A model generated the notes under the pieces. The model saw nothing but the letters and a program-made list of their open reading frames with translations, searched no databases and was not told where the DNA came from. A program made the translations under genes and the position numbers. Shown here one piece after another: positions 23,193 through 34,320 of a DNA stretch of 64,000 nt (the stretch's first letter is position 1; each line of letters starts with the position of its first letter). Source of the DNA: Ianthella basta (Eukaryota > Porifera > Demospongiae > Verongiida > Ianthellidae); the NCBI GenBank assembly GCA_964019415.1, contig OZ025869.1:4466765-4530764 (forward strand), given 5' to 3'.

Positions 23193-25141
23193 CTAGTTTT
23201 GATGGATAGTACTTGAAAGTCTTTCTGTGATGCTAATAAAATAGAGCAAGGACTGTTTGAAAAGTGTACTGTCATTATTTACAACTTGGTGATAGATGGG
23301 TTCCAAGGATGGGAATCGCTCAGCAAAAGCATCATATCTACATTGTTGCAGATCCCTTCTCCCATCCAGTGGATCTTTGCCAAATTCAGAGATCATGTGT
23401 AGTCGCCCTCCAGTCTGGTGGAAGTCTGCCACTGCTTCATCCGGGGTAGGAACTAGCACTGGGTTTACCCTAGCTGCTCTGCTAGTCCGCGCCATTTGAT
23501 TTGGTATTCCTTGACCTAATGAGATGAAGTACAAACAAAGATGCATGATGACGGCAAAGTCAGTACCACCATCTATGCATATATACGGAATACCGGTTGT
23601 ACTTATGCATAATATGATGTACATGTATAATTAATCCCCTTTTGTGAAGATGACACACCTGGTATATGATGGTCATTCCAGGCCTGTACCGCCAATGTTG
23701 TCCCGACTGCAGCCACTCTTATTGTAAACCATGAAACACAGAAGCAGTGTGTAGGGTCCCTTTGGTGTTCGGTTCGGATGTCATGATTGTTCTGCATCTG
23801 TACAAGAACATTCTTGATAGGGTAGTTCACCCTCTTATTGATCTCGACCCAGAGCCGTTCAATTTTGTGGTTCTAACAATGGCAGAAGTATAATGTAGGA
23901 GTATAATATAGGAAATCCGCAAAAGTGTATATTCATTGTACATGCATGGCTAGTGTGGATGCTATATAAATAGCTAATAGTGAGCATTGGCATTATATGG
24001 TCATTCATCCATCAATGAATGAGCGTGATGGGACATCTGTGATGCCAACAGTGCAATTAACACAGACCTTCTTGGAAGTGCTTTGTAGATGAGGTGGCCT
24101 TGCTGTGTTAGTTCGCAAGTGGGCCAATTGTTCTTGCACAAACAATGACAAGACCCACTCCTTCCCCTGGTCTACTCTTACTTCGTCCCATAGCCCATAC
24201 TCTACAATGAGAGGCCTGTTGGGTATGATAAAACACAGTCATTGCATGTGTGTCCCACTAATCATGCTCAGTATATTCCATCATGCTTGCTTGTACGTAA
24301 TATATATAAGTATTTCCGGTTATATGCATGTGTGGAGTTACCTGAATAAATTTGCATATATTTCAACATTGTTCTTCACAGGCATAGATATGAAGCCAAC
24401 AATTTTGCTGCTGAAGCCATCTATAGCTGCAATGTGTGTAACTCCGAACATTACCAGCTTCTCGTTCTGGTCAATGTGAATCTTGTGCCCATAGTACTCG
24501 GCAAAGTATGGATGAGGATTAGTTTCACTCTCCACCTGTTGCACCCTTCGATAATGGTACTGAGGCTGCACTTCAGCCAGAGCATGGCCAACCTGCTTCT
24601 CACCAGCTGATATGCCTTGTGACCGCAGTAAACCTGTCATAGTTTTTCGGCCATAAGTTGGACCCACCTAGATAAGTAAGAAATCCTGAATGACATCCCA
24701 CTCAAGTAAATGCATTTTCTGTTGTTGCATTTGGTTAAGGACGATGGATCAGTATGTGTGTAAACGCACATAGAAATTGTGTATAATTATTAATGTGGTG
24801 CCAACCAGCCTCTCTCGCGCCCGCGGGGAAGATCGAAGCTGACGCACATGGATTAGGGGATAACAAGCGGCATGGCAAGGTGCATCACGCTGTTCTCTTA
24901 CTTGGCTTACGGCCGTTGCAACGACTTTCCTCAGTTCGTTGTGGCTCAAGCGTGAGCTTCTTCGGATTCCATGCTCCTCGCAGAAGCGTCGGACGCTGCG
25001 AATACTGAAACCCCTCTGGCCAGGATACTTCGTGCAAAGCTCTTCACTTATTTCTGCATATGTGCTCCCTTCTTCTCTTCGCTTCAGAATTAGCTCTTCC
25101 TGATCCAAAGAAGGAATGTCGTTCAAACTCGCCATCGTCAA
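23193..25141 (-). CDS. Integrase-type DDE transposase of transposon B, five exons
   Basis: My exon model is 25141-24902, 24667-24342, 24215-24068, 23872-23659 and 23515-23193. All have GT-AG borders and together give 1251 nt, an exact 416 codons plus stop. Exon 1 holds a helix-turn-helix DNA-binding region (YAEISEELCTKYPGQRGFS...RSVRRFCEEHGI). Exon 2 starts VGPTYGRKTM and has the first catalytic Asp (GHKIHIDQNEKL) and AAIDGFSSKIVGF. Exon 3 has the second (VRVDQGKEWVLSLF). Exon 4 has the Glu (NHKIERLWVEINKRVNYPIK), followed by VQAWNDHHIP. Exon 5 is GQGIPN... and ends with a conserved C-terminal domain (VPTPDEAVADFHQTGGRL). The fold matches rve-type integrases (about DD38E). Start at 25141 or the in-frame Met at 25135. 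It cuts and joins the transposon ends. Likely functional as read. Confidence 0.88.
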
Positions 25142-25191
25142 CTTCGCGCGCGCTATAATATTATACGTACGTAGGCGGGAAAAGGGGCCAG

Positions 25192-25258
25192 CTGACAGCC
25201 TAGTCTGGAGACCAGACCCTAAGCGCCCTAGGGTCTGGTCTCCAGACTACTGACAGCC
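25192..25258. mobile_element. 49-bp perfect palindrome with 9-bp target duplication
   Basis: The insert 25201-25249 is two perfect 21-bp inverted arms (outer end TAGTCTGGAGACCAG) around the 7-nt loop AGCGCCC. CTGACAGCC sits at 25192-25200 and again at 25250-25258. It lies about 50 bp upstream of the integrase start codon of transposon B. It looks like a minimal MITE or hairpin insertion. 8-9-bp duplications are typical of Merlin elements, but no Merlin end can be shown. Confidence 0.85.
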
Positions 25259-25603
25259 AAAATTGGTAGCCATTTTCACAATTGCAAATCTCCATGATTG
25301 TCCCAATGGCATATATAGGTGTTCATATCCAGGAGAATTGGGATTTTTTATTTTGGAATGGGAATGGAATCTTGTAGGAAGTCAATGCAAAATCATACAG
25401 CACAACTCAAGGAAAACAATTAAGATCATCTGCCTCCGTGCCATGGAATGGAAAGAAATACAAGTGAAGAGAAAAAAGAAAGAACTCAAGGACCTGGTAG
25501 CTATTTCAGAAAATGCGTAGCTGTATAAGGCGTTCCAAGCTAGCTATATGCAACTTGACACATCGCAAACAAATGTTGTCTATCTATGATAACAGATGTA
25601 CGT

Positions 25604-26953
25604 TTATGATGACCGGCTCCCAGCTACTTGCTCTGGCTCAGGATTTTGGCTTCCAAGTTTCCTTACTTCTTCAATGAAGTCATCCAGTCCATGTAGTCTA
25701 GCAGTCTGGGCATATCCCCTTGCCTGCTGACAAATGGGACAGTTCTTGCTTAGCCCATCAGCACCCGTGAACCATTGATCAACACAGGTTTGGCACCCTA
25801 CGATGTTGGTGCAGCATCGAGCCAGAATGACCGGCGGAATACAGGGTGCGGTGTGGCATATTTTGCATCGAAATGCATCCTCGGCCCCTGTCTTGAATGT
25901 GATAGGCATGGCTCCGCTGTTAGCCCAAATGGCTAATTGCATGTCTTCGATGCTTTTTTTCATGCTTTTCAGTTCTTCCACCACTTGTTGCTGTTCAGAA
26001 GAGGACTGTGTGATGACAGTTGATTCTTGGGAGTTTGCCGTGGTGTTTTGGACAAATGTAGCTTTGCCCCTTAACTCCTGTTTGTTGACTGCAAATAGCT
26101 TCCTACTAGGGGTCTTCCAAAACTTCACACCTGTGAGGAAATGTAATGCATGTGAAATCATAAGTTAATTATGAGACACAATGTCATAGTATTGCCACAA
26201 CGATCATTCCTATATGATATGTACCTGCAATGATTGCAGTGTTCATGCTATACATGTACAAATTGGTAGCCATTTAATAGCCCAGATGCCTAAATCCACT
26301 CCCATGGGTAGAGTATTACGTAACCAACTACTTCATTGGGAACACATCAAGCTGTACATACCTCTTGTTCCAGGCCCATCCTTTATTTCAAGGCCATCAT
26401 TTGAAACAATTATGTAGTCAGGTCCAAACTGCTCCCGTACCGATCTTAACATTGCAGGAAGGTCTGCATTGTCTTCATGGACATCAACAAAAATGACATC
26501 CACGCTGTTAAAGATAGGCTTGCCATTCTGAGCATATGACAAATGCGCCCGAACGACCTTCACCCTGGTTCCCGTTTTTCTGCTTGATACGGAGTGGAAG
26601 ATAGGTCTTCCGTGGCTGGCAGTTACTGGAGTTACAGGAGTTATCACTGTAGTGCTACCGCCAATTGGTGATATCTGCTCTTGGGTCTGCGGGGTGGTAG
26701 GGGGAACACCGTTTACTCTGACTCCGTACGCGATTGCGGATGCGTCCAAAGCGAAAGAGCCGCTTTCATTCGGAATGTAAATTCTGCTGCCAATTGTCTC
26801 TTGAAGCCACACTGTGTCTGGGTTGAGGTTGAATATGAGCGCAATTGCAGAAGCCGTTACCTGGGAAACATTGATCTCCACTTCTCTGCTCTCGCGTGCC
26901 AACGTTATGCTACTGGGAACACCCGATCCTGATGTACTGAGAAACGGCTCCAT
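25604..26953 (-). CDS. RING-like zinc-binding accessory protein of transposon B, two exons
   Basis: Exons 26953-26362 and 26130-25604 (GT-AG) join in frame to 372 residues. Exon 1 encodes an N-terminal domain of unknown fold (TVWLQETIGSRIYIPNESGS) followed by a Pro/Thr/Gln-rich linker. The exon then ends with a compact domain (HSVSSRKTGTRVKVVRAHLS...VSNDGLEIKDGPGTR). Exon 2 starts GVKFWKTPSRKLF, then a likely coiled segment (QQQVVEELKSMKKSIEDMQL), then a RING/U-box-like cluster: CKIC, ARCC, GCQTC, CPIC, and RGYAQTARLHGLDDF at the C-terminus. The same architecture occurs at 31878-33081, so it travels with this transposon family. Proteins of this design accompany integrase elements in fish and cnidarians as I recall them. 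A ubiquitin-ligase role is only inferred from the RING-like cysteines. Confidence 0.8.
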
Positions 26954-27619
26954 TACTTATAACTATAGCTCCGACTACGGGTAACTACGGCTTACTGTCA
27001 CGTAGCTGTACCAGATCATTAATTTTGGTCACGGACTGAATAGGTCGGCTCGACTCGACGATTAGAAGTCACTTTTCCCATGATTTGGCGCCGAAATTTA
27101 CCAACGCCACCTGTTTTCCCGCGTACATGCAACTTTAAAGGAAGTGCTATAATATGTTTGCACCTTGCACTATCAATAAGGCTAGGCTAGGCTAGAAGTA
27201 TACGTAATTATAATTTGTTCTTTTATATCTATGCTGTTGAATAGGTCAATATACAGCAAATCTTGCTTGAGGGTGCACTAAATGGAACACCACCACTACC
27301 GTGGTAAAGCTTGATTCTGGATGCAGCTTCAAATACAAAAGACAGCCCCCAGCTTATACACAGAATGACTAGTTCACACATGTACAATCGTTTCAGGGTC
27401 TCTAGAGATGCTCGCACACTACACACTACAATAGCTCACATCAATATACGTAGTTATGAGTATGAATTTAGTATAATAGCTAGTTCAGGGGTTGGCAAAG
27501 TCACTTCACTGGAATCAGTTGTGGGGATTCACTTGATCCTTCTGTGGTATATTTTCCCTCTTATCCCTATTCTATTGTACACAATGACAATACGTATGTA
27601 AACACTCATACACACACAT

Positions 27620-27662
27620 ACAGTAGCACACACACATCCACATCACACTCACTCACACACAG

Positions 27663-27735
<73 letters not shown>
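27620..27735. repeat. (CA)n microsatellite inside transposon B
   Basis: Near-pure CA run at 27663-27733 with interrupted CA before it, in the interior of B between the RING gene and the right arm. 27740-28520 downstream is non-coding, with a short match to 19870-20010 of transposon A. Confidence 0.95.
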
Positions 27736-27737
<2 letters not shown>

Positions 27738-28524
27738 AACAATCACTGTGGCATTGTGTGGCTCAAGAAAGTATTGTAAAAGTTCATGGGTGACCAAGCT
27801 GTTGGGGCTAATAGCTCTCCTACAACGTACACATTTGCTACTACATACGCAAGGATACACCATGTCGTAGATAGGCATGATTGGTAGATAGTGCCCATAC
27901 CACCATGGAAAGTCAGTCAGTGTAAGTGGACAGGATCGCATGGATCCCTTGTTGCCCACAACACTGTTGACTTCACCTGCTGAGTATGGGACAAAACATA
28001 TGCAGTTAAGACCGCAATCGGCACAGATGCATACACACTCAAATGAACATGTGCACCACCAGCATGTATAACATTCAAGTATGATGTGTACAGTACAACA
28101 CTTGGCACACAGATATACATACACTCACGCACAGTGCACACACACCACACACTGACGTCAATTCAACCAAACATGGGTATACACATACATACATACAGTA
28201 AATGTAAAATGTAATTAAACCTATATCTCCATGATATAGGGTCTGGAAGTGAGACTGATCGACTGATCCATGTGACTGTAGTACAGTGTGCTATATCTCT
28301 GTGTACATTTGTTAGCCTCTCCAGCTGTTCATTAAAACACACACGTACACACAACATGCAGGCACACACACACACACACACACACAGACACCCCACACAC
28401 ACAAGCAATACACACCCACCGACCCCCCCACACACATTATACTCCTGGCTAACCATACATACATCCCATATACAGGCACACACAGTGAATCAAAAGTGCA
28501 CATGTGCACACACAAGACAATTTG

Positions 28525-29413
28525 CCACATCCTGCCGCGAATGTTGAATAAAAGCCGGCCCTCTCCCTTCCTACATATTCTCCCTCCTCCCTAACTCACA
28601 TTCTCTTCACTCCCTTCCATCATGGCAAACTGCAGACATCCATCCAGATGGATGTTTCGGGCTATTGGCCCTCATCAGTACAGTGCAGCCAAGCAAAACA
28701 TCTACCAGATTGCTCATACCATTCACAGGCACCCACTGGACCATCCATATGACATTCCTGGCCTACTGCACATCAATGCCCTTTCCAAATTAGGCGCAAT
28801 ACGCACAACTATAAACCTATTATATATGTAATTACACATGCACCACACACACAAGCACTCACAGTAATTAACATATGCACCCAAATATAGTAACTCACAT
28901 GCAAACACAGTAACTCACCCAAACACTGTAACTCACATGCAAATGAATGACATAGTGTACATTATACACATTATACTCTCACATGTGTGCACACACAGCA
29001 CCCTTGGACACTCATGATCATGTGGAACACTTGCACGTGCACACTCAACACATGCACACTACAAGCAACATACCTTTACACACACACAATACTTGCACAG
29101 ACAAGACCCACAAACACACACAATATGCACGAGACACACATACACAACATGCAAAGGTGTGCATGCACAAACAACCCTCTCCACATGAAGATTGCACACC
29201 CACACCACACCCAGAAACACATAAATACATAACTGCACTCACTGCACATGCACACCCTTACCCAGAAACATGCGCATGCATGCACACACAGGCAGATGCA
29301 TAGACAGGCAAACAGGCACAGAAATACACACAAACACACATACATGCATGTACCACACGCACACATGCATACACACACACACACACACACGCACACGCAC
29401 ACACGCACACACA

Positions 29414-29461
<48 letters not shown>

Positions 29462-29985
29462 TACACACGCAAACACCTATGAATACACCCACAACCATGT
29501 CACACACATTGGCACCAAGGGATCTGGCTGTATGGGAAAGACAACTCACATACCGAAGAAGGGTTGTACAGTCTGGCGCACAAGGAGGCGATCATCGCCT
29601 GCTGCTGCATCTTTTACCACTCCACCTGTCAGCAGACGTTTTGTAGAGAGGCCAGCACGCCACAGACAGCGCGCACGACGAACAGCACCTGACCTGCCAC
29701 GCGATGGCACCGGAGTAGACGTAGCTACTTGGAAGTGGCCAAAGCTCTGTGCTATCCAGGGTTAGGGTTAGAGGAGTTGCGCAAGGGAAGAGAACTAAGC
29801 GCCGTGGCCTAGGTACCACAGAAGCGCCTCTCCTGCAGACCGGAATTTGGCAAAGAACTAGAGGGCTTGCATTAAACGAGGAATTACCGTGATTTCCAAT
29901 TCCACTGTCATTGAAAATTGAAACGGGAAGGCGATTTTCGTGTTTGCAATTTTTAGAAAATTGAATGGACCAAAGATCCACGGAC
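28525..29985 (-). repeat. Right terminal inverted repeat of transposon B
   Basis: Mirror of 21321-22801, about 1461 bp. The main differences are the length and phase of the CA/TG tracts (29371-29460 here) and single substitutions such as CGCACAAGG at 29577 versus CCTTGTGCAC at 21720. It contains the second hammerhead motif on the minus strand. Confidence 0.9.
28629..28684 (-). ncRNA. Hammerhead ribozyme motif, right arm of B
   Basis: Exact mirror of the left-arm motif. CTGATGA, the GGGC/GCCC stem II, GAAA, the 8-bp stem III and GTC are all unchanged, with the predicted cleavage site at 28635 on the minus strand. It points inward and lies upstream, on the sense strand, of both genes of B. A transcript started in the right arm would therefore carry it in its leader. 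Confidence 0.85.
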
Positions 29986-30725
29986 CATACAAGTTCTGAA
30001 TAATGTTTTTGACTTTAGTCTATAATAGGATCAGGGATGTCACCGGCCAGAATACAAAGGTGGAGCTCTGCCAGATCCTCTTCTTTTTTATACAAAGTTA
30101 TGTTCTGTCTTCTCTTCTGCAGACAAGCTCTCACAATCACTCCTGATGGGTGCAAAGATGAATGTATATAAATGCTATCGTGCAACAAATGTCATAACTA
30201 CTGAAATATTAGTTTCATGCGATCTAAGTTGAATTTAAAGTTTTTCAAAGTTTATACATTTGGGTTTCGGGGAATGGTCCGTGGATCTTTCCGCCATTCG
30301 ATTTCTCAAAAATTACAAAATTGAAATATTAGGGTGCGACTTCAATTCCCATATCGCTTCAAAATGGAAGTTGGCCTTTGCTTGCATTTCTTCAACAAAC
30401 GGCTTTACTCGTAGTTTTCGAGGAGACGAACAAGCCTACTGTTCAGGCGCGCTTAGCTCTCTGTGTAGCCGCCCACCCAGGAGCAATCTCCGTTCCAAAT
30501 CTGGGCTGGAAAGCCGTTCATTTTGCTCAACATCTCCAGCAAAGCAGAGGAGCTTTCTACACACTGCACTGCATTGCGCTGAGGAGGCCGATCGTGACTC
30601 CCCCCTGCTGGTGGCACTGTTGCTTCCCATGTAGTCGATGACGAGTGACCTCGAGTTCGTTTGCGTAGCGCGCTGCATTGCAGCCTTCAATTTGTAAGTT
30701 CTGTTTGTGTGTCCTGTAGGAGTAA

Positions 30726-30926
<201 letters not shown>

Positions 30927-31021
30927 ATGCATACGTGCATTTGTCTGTTGGGCAGCGAGTGTGTACAACTGCACCGTCATATGAACAGTATTGACAACAA
31001 GTGTGACCACATTCGCTCCCA

Positions 31022-31076
31022 GCAAACCTGAAGATGGCCTGGTATTGGCCAAAACGCATATTTGTGCGTCATTTGC
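31022..31076 (+). ncRNA. Hammerhead-like motif in transposon C
   Basis: CTGAAGA (fits CUGANGA) at 31028-31034, stem II GGCC/GGCC, stem III ACGCA/TGCGT with a 6-nt loop, GTC ending at 31070, and 5 pairs of stem I after one mismatch at the junction. The conserved G of the GAAA box is A (AAAA at 31051-31054), so it is probably inactive. It occupies a position comparable to B's ribozyme, inside the terminal region. Confidence 0.55.
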
Positions 31077-31136
31077 ATTGGAGTGTCTATGTATATTGCA
31101 TCCTCTTGGACACAATGACAAGTATACATGCAGTGG

Positions 31137-31180
31137 TTGCAACTATATAGGTGATTTGTCAATGTGTGTGGTGTGGTGTG

Positions 31181-31243
<63 letters not shown>

Positions 31244-31262
31244 TGTGTGTGTGTGTGTGTGT

Positions 31263-31298
<36 letters not shown>

Positions 31299-31440
31299 AT
31301 CTGTGTGTGGTGTGATGTGATGTGTCAGTGTGTGTGGTGTGTGTGGTGTGGTGTGTCAGTCAATGTGTGTGTGGTGTGGTGTGATGTGTGTCAGTGTGCG
31401 TGTGGTGTGGTGTGGTGTTGCAACTATATGGGTGATTTGC
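31137..31440. repeat. TG-rich block between direct repeats
   Basis: GTTGCAACTATATAGGTGAT-type sequence at 31136 recurs at 31418 as GTTGCAACTATATGGGTGAT. Between them is TG/TGTGG-rich DNA with several GTGGTGTGGTGT runs. Confidence 0.8.
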
Positions 31441-31877
31441 GCCTGTCTGTACAATCACATACGGTGTACACTTAGTCTTTATGGCGGCTGCTTCTGTCAT
31501 ATTGGTTACCTGGATATTGATTGTGTATGTACATTATATGTAATTATGTACATTGGCATATGCATGTGCACGTGCATGGTGTTTGGCATGTAAACAAAAC
31601 CGCACCGGGTACGGTGCTGATGAAACAGATGAGTCAGCTGCATCTTCTGATCATGTGCATGTCACATGCACACACTACTGTCACGAGAATTTGCCCTGCC
31701 ATATAAACTGGAACTCAACTCAAAAAGTACATGCGATAAAGCCAAAAGGAATGGAAGTCAGAACAGAAATAGCTACAGAATGTTTTCAAAGTAAAATGAT
31801 TGAAATCAATGTAAGTACAAGTCTGAAGTGTATATCTAAATTTTGGGTTGAGCCTTAGTGCTAGCTACTGGTCCTCT

Positions 31878-33081
31878 TCATTCCTCTGCGTTGTCAAGGA
31901 GCTTGGATGTGTCCAGGAGTTCATCAATGCCATGGAGGCGCAATGTGTTTGCATAACCCCTGTCACACTTGCAGATGGGGCACACTTTTGTTAGAGCTTC
32001 TGGCCCCGAGAACCATGCATCCATGCATGTCTGGCAGCCTAGAATATTGGAACAACATTTGGCCAGTATGATAGGCAGTGTGAATGGGGAGCTTTGACAG
32101 ATCTTGCATTTCAAGCAGTCCATCAGACTCTGTTTCAAAGCTGACAGAAAATTGGCAGACATCCCCCACATACAAGCCTGCAACGCTTGTATGTCTCTGC
32201 GCAAGGCATTAACAGTGCCTACAACTGTTTGCTCGTCCTCTTGGGAGTTGCTGGCCGTGGTTACTGGAGTGGGTCTGTGGGCCTTCCCTCGAAGTTGTTG
32301 AGAATCGACGACATAGAACTTGCGGGCAGGACTTCTCCAAAATGTGAAGCCTATCAGGGAGCAAACAAGTGACTGTCAGAACACATTCATATATTAATTA
32401 AATTGGATTATTAATATCTATCTATATGTAGTTGCTTCATTATAGCTAACAAGTCTTAGAGTGAACATGACTAAAAAACATACCCCTTGTTGCTGGGCTG
32501 TTCTTTATCTGCAGACCATCGTTTCCAACAATGGTGAAATTCGGTCCATATTCACTTTGAACTAGTGCCTTCATGGAATTTACGTCGGCATTGTCATCAG
32601 TGAGGTTGACAAACATAGCATCTATGTTTGTAAAGATGGACCGACCATTCCCTGTGTACGCTACATCTGAGCGTACAAATTTCACTTTCACCCTGGTAAC
32701 GTTCTTCCTGCTGGTGACGGAATGGAAGAAAGGCGGCCTCAACGCAGAAGTTGATACGCTAGATACAGTGACCGAGCTGTTAGGCGTGCTAGCGTTCTGT
32801 GGCTGTGGCGTTGTCGACCCATGTTGACTGTTAACCCCATTTACCGTCACACCATGGACGTTTGACGAATGTCTGGAGAGACCCTCGAACCTTCCTTCGT
32901 CGTCGGGGATATAGATACTGCTGCCTATGTGGTCTTGTAGCCAAACAGTAGCTGCATCAAGGCTGAATACAAGTGCGATACTGGTTGTAGTTATTTGTTC
33001 CACGCTCATTTCTACTTCCTTTGTACCGAAGTGCAGGGTGACAGTTTGACTGCCGGCACTGAAATCATCCTCGTAATCCAT
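31878..33081 (-). CDS. RING-like accessory protein of transposon C, two exons
   Basis: Exons 33081-32484 and 32350-31878 join in frame to 356 residues. They parallel the 25604-26953 gene domain for domain. The landmarks, in order, are AATVWLQDHIGSSIYIPDDE, FHSVTSRKNVTRVKVKFV and NDGLQIKNSPATR. Exon 2 then starts GFTFWRSPARKFYVVD and ends in the cysteine cluster CKIC, AKCC, GCQTC, CPIC followed by RGYANTLRLHGIDELL. Sequence identity is only moderate, yet length, splice positions and all cysteines are kept, which argues for selection on the protein. It looks intact. Confidence 0.78.
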
Positions 33082-33225
33082 TGTACCGTGGCGTGTGAGA
33101 TCCAGTACACCTCCTTGGTGAGCAGTTCTCGATTCTTCCTGAGATTTGGCGCCAAAACCACCGCTGATTTCAATTTCCTCTCACGTTATAAGTATATAGC
33201 TAGCTATGTAGAGTCTATTCGTGAA
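33082..33225. promoter_or_regulatory. Divergent intergenic region of transposon C
   Basis: About 144 bp separate the RING-gene start (33081, minus) from the integrase start (33226, plus), so both must be driven from here. The sequence includes TATAAGTATATAG at 33187-33199, a possible TATA element for the integrase. Inference from layout only. Confidence 0.45.
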
Positions 33226-34250
33226 ATGGCTGCAGGCTTCTCCATAGAGGTTCAACAGTTTATCAAGGAGTCGAGAGAGAATGGGAAGACGCATCAAGGG
33301 ATAAGTGTCCGTTTGCAGGAATTGTACCCGGGTCAGAGAGGGTTCAGTGTAAAAAGTGTAGAGAGATTTTGTCAGCAGCATTGCATCCCCAAAATGTCAC
33401 AACTACGAGTTTCTGAACTTCGGCGCATGGTTGCTACTGCTGTTAGCCAAGTAAGTACCAGTTTATCTTGCAATCATAGTGATTTAGTTAAGCTACTAGG
33501 TAGCAAGAGTTCAAAGCTCACTCAACCAGGTAGCTAGGAGTTGTGATAGTCCCATGTAGGCATCACCTGGGCTTAGCGATGACAGGTTTCACTGTAGTAG
33601 AACAAAGGTATGTATGTCAGTTCGAGTGATTGCTGCATGTGTACTTGCATGCCAGGTATATTTCAACTACAGACTGTCTTATATATGCATGCACAGGTTG
33701 GTCCAACCTATGGCAGAAAGACAATGCAAGGTTTGTTGTGGTCCCAAGGGATTGTTGCTGGAGAGAAGCAAGTTGGACATCCGCTAGCGGAAGTGCAACC
33801 AGATTATTATTTAAGGCGCCTCACAAGAACAGAGTCAGAAATGAATCCTCATCCCTACTTCTCACAATATTTCGGTCACAAACTGCACGTGGATCAAATT
33901 GAGAAATTATCCATGTTTGGAGTGACTCATGTAGCAGCGATAGATGGATACAGTAGGAAAATTGTTGGATTCATAACTTTACCTGTCAAGAATAATGTTG
34001 AAATGTACAACCATCTTTTCAGGTAGGTTAAAGGCCTAGGTGAATGTACTGATATTTGCTGTAGCTGCATTATCATAGCCTATTCTTTACTTGCTCTGAT
34101 AGACCTATTGTGTTAGATTATGGATTATGGGATGAAATCCGTGTTGATCAGGGGAAAGAGTGGGTTCTCTGCTTGTTTGTGCAAGAGAAGCTGGCTCCTT
34201 TCCGTACAAATCAGGAAAGACCACCACATCTTCAGAGCACTTCTACCATG
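33226..34250 (+). CDS. Integrase-type transposase of transposon C, first three exons
   Basis: Exons 33226-33450, 33697-34022 and 34103-34250 give 233 codons in frame. Exon 1 has the helix-turn-helix (LQELYPGQRGFSVKSVERFC). Exon 2 has GPTYGRKTMQGLL, the first catalytic Asp (KLHVDQIEKLSMFG) and AAIDGYSRKIVGF. Exon 3 has the second Asp (GLWDEIRVDQGKEWVLCLF) and ends at donor GTATGC. The exons that should supply the catalytic Glu and the C-terminal domain were not found before 35 kb, so the gene is 3'-truncated and cannot be catalytic alone. Confidence 0.82.
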
Positions 34251-34285
34251 GTATGCACATTCCACTGTATACATTTCAGTGTACT

Positions 34286-34320
34286 AGCAGGGAAGCCTGC
34301 CTTCGGCAAGCTTCCCTGCT
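34286..34320. other. Hairpin just after the last integrase exon of C
   Basis: AGCAGGGAAGCCTGCC and GGCAAGCTTCCCTGCT pair as a 16-bp stem with one mismatch around TTC. It lies 36 bp past the last recognisable exon, where homology to B is lost, and may mark a breakpoint or a small insertion. Confidence 0.6.

Larger units (their letters stand above)
21321..29985 (-). mobile_element. Transposon B: complete integrase-type DNA transposon, 8665 bp
   Basis: It starts GTCCGTGGATCTTTGGTCCA and ends with the reverse complement. CATACAAG flanks it at 21313-21320 and 29986-29993 (8-bp target duplication). The inverted arms are about 1.47 kb and essentially identical apart from microsatellite length and rare substitutions. 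The interior carries two minus-strand genes, the integrase and a RING-like accessory protein, both with intact exon models. It resembles the IS3EU/Ginger-like integrase transposons of Repbase (assignment from motif style). I see no capsid, polymerase or reverse transcriptase frame, so it is a plain DNA transposon. Near-identical arms and open genes suggest a recent insertion. Confidence 0.88.

Noticed and set aside
27780-27850. Possible further hammerhead (GGGGCTAATAGCTC)
   Set aside because: Neither the CUGANGA nor the GAAA box is present on either strand.
21321-29985. Polinton/Maverick or viral origin for transposon B
   Set aside because: It has an integrase and long inverted repeats, but no polymerase, protease, packaging or capsid-like frames, and an 8-bp rather than 6-bp duplication.
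21321-29985. hAT or P element, because of the 8-bp duplication
   Set aside because: The transposase is clearly rve-integrase-like and the termini do not match those families.
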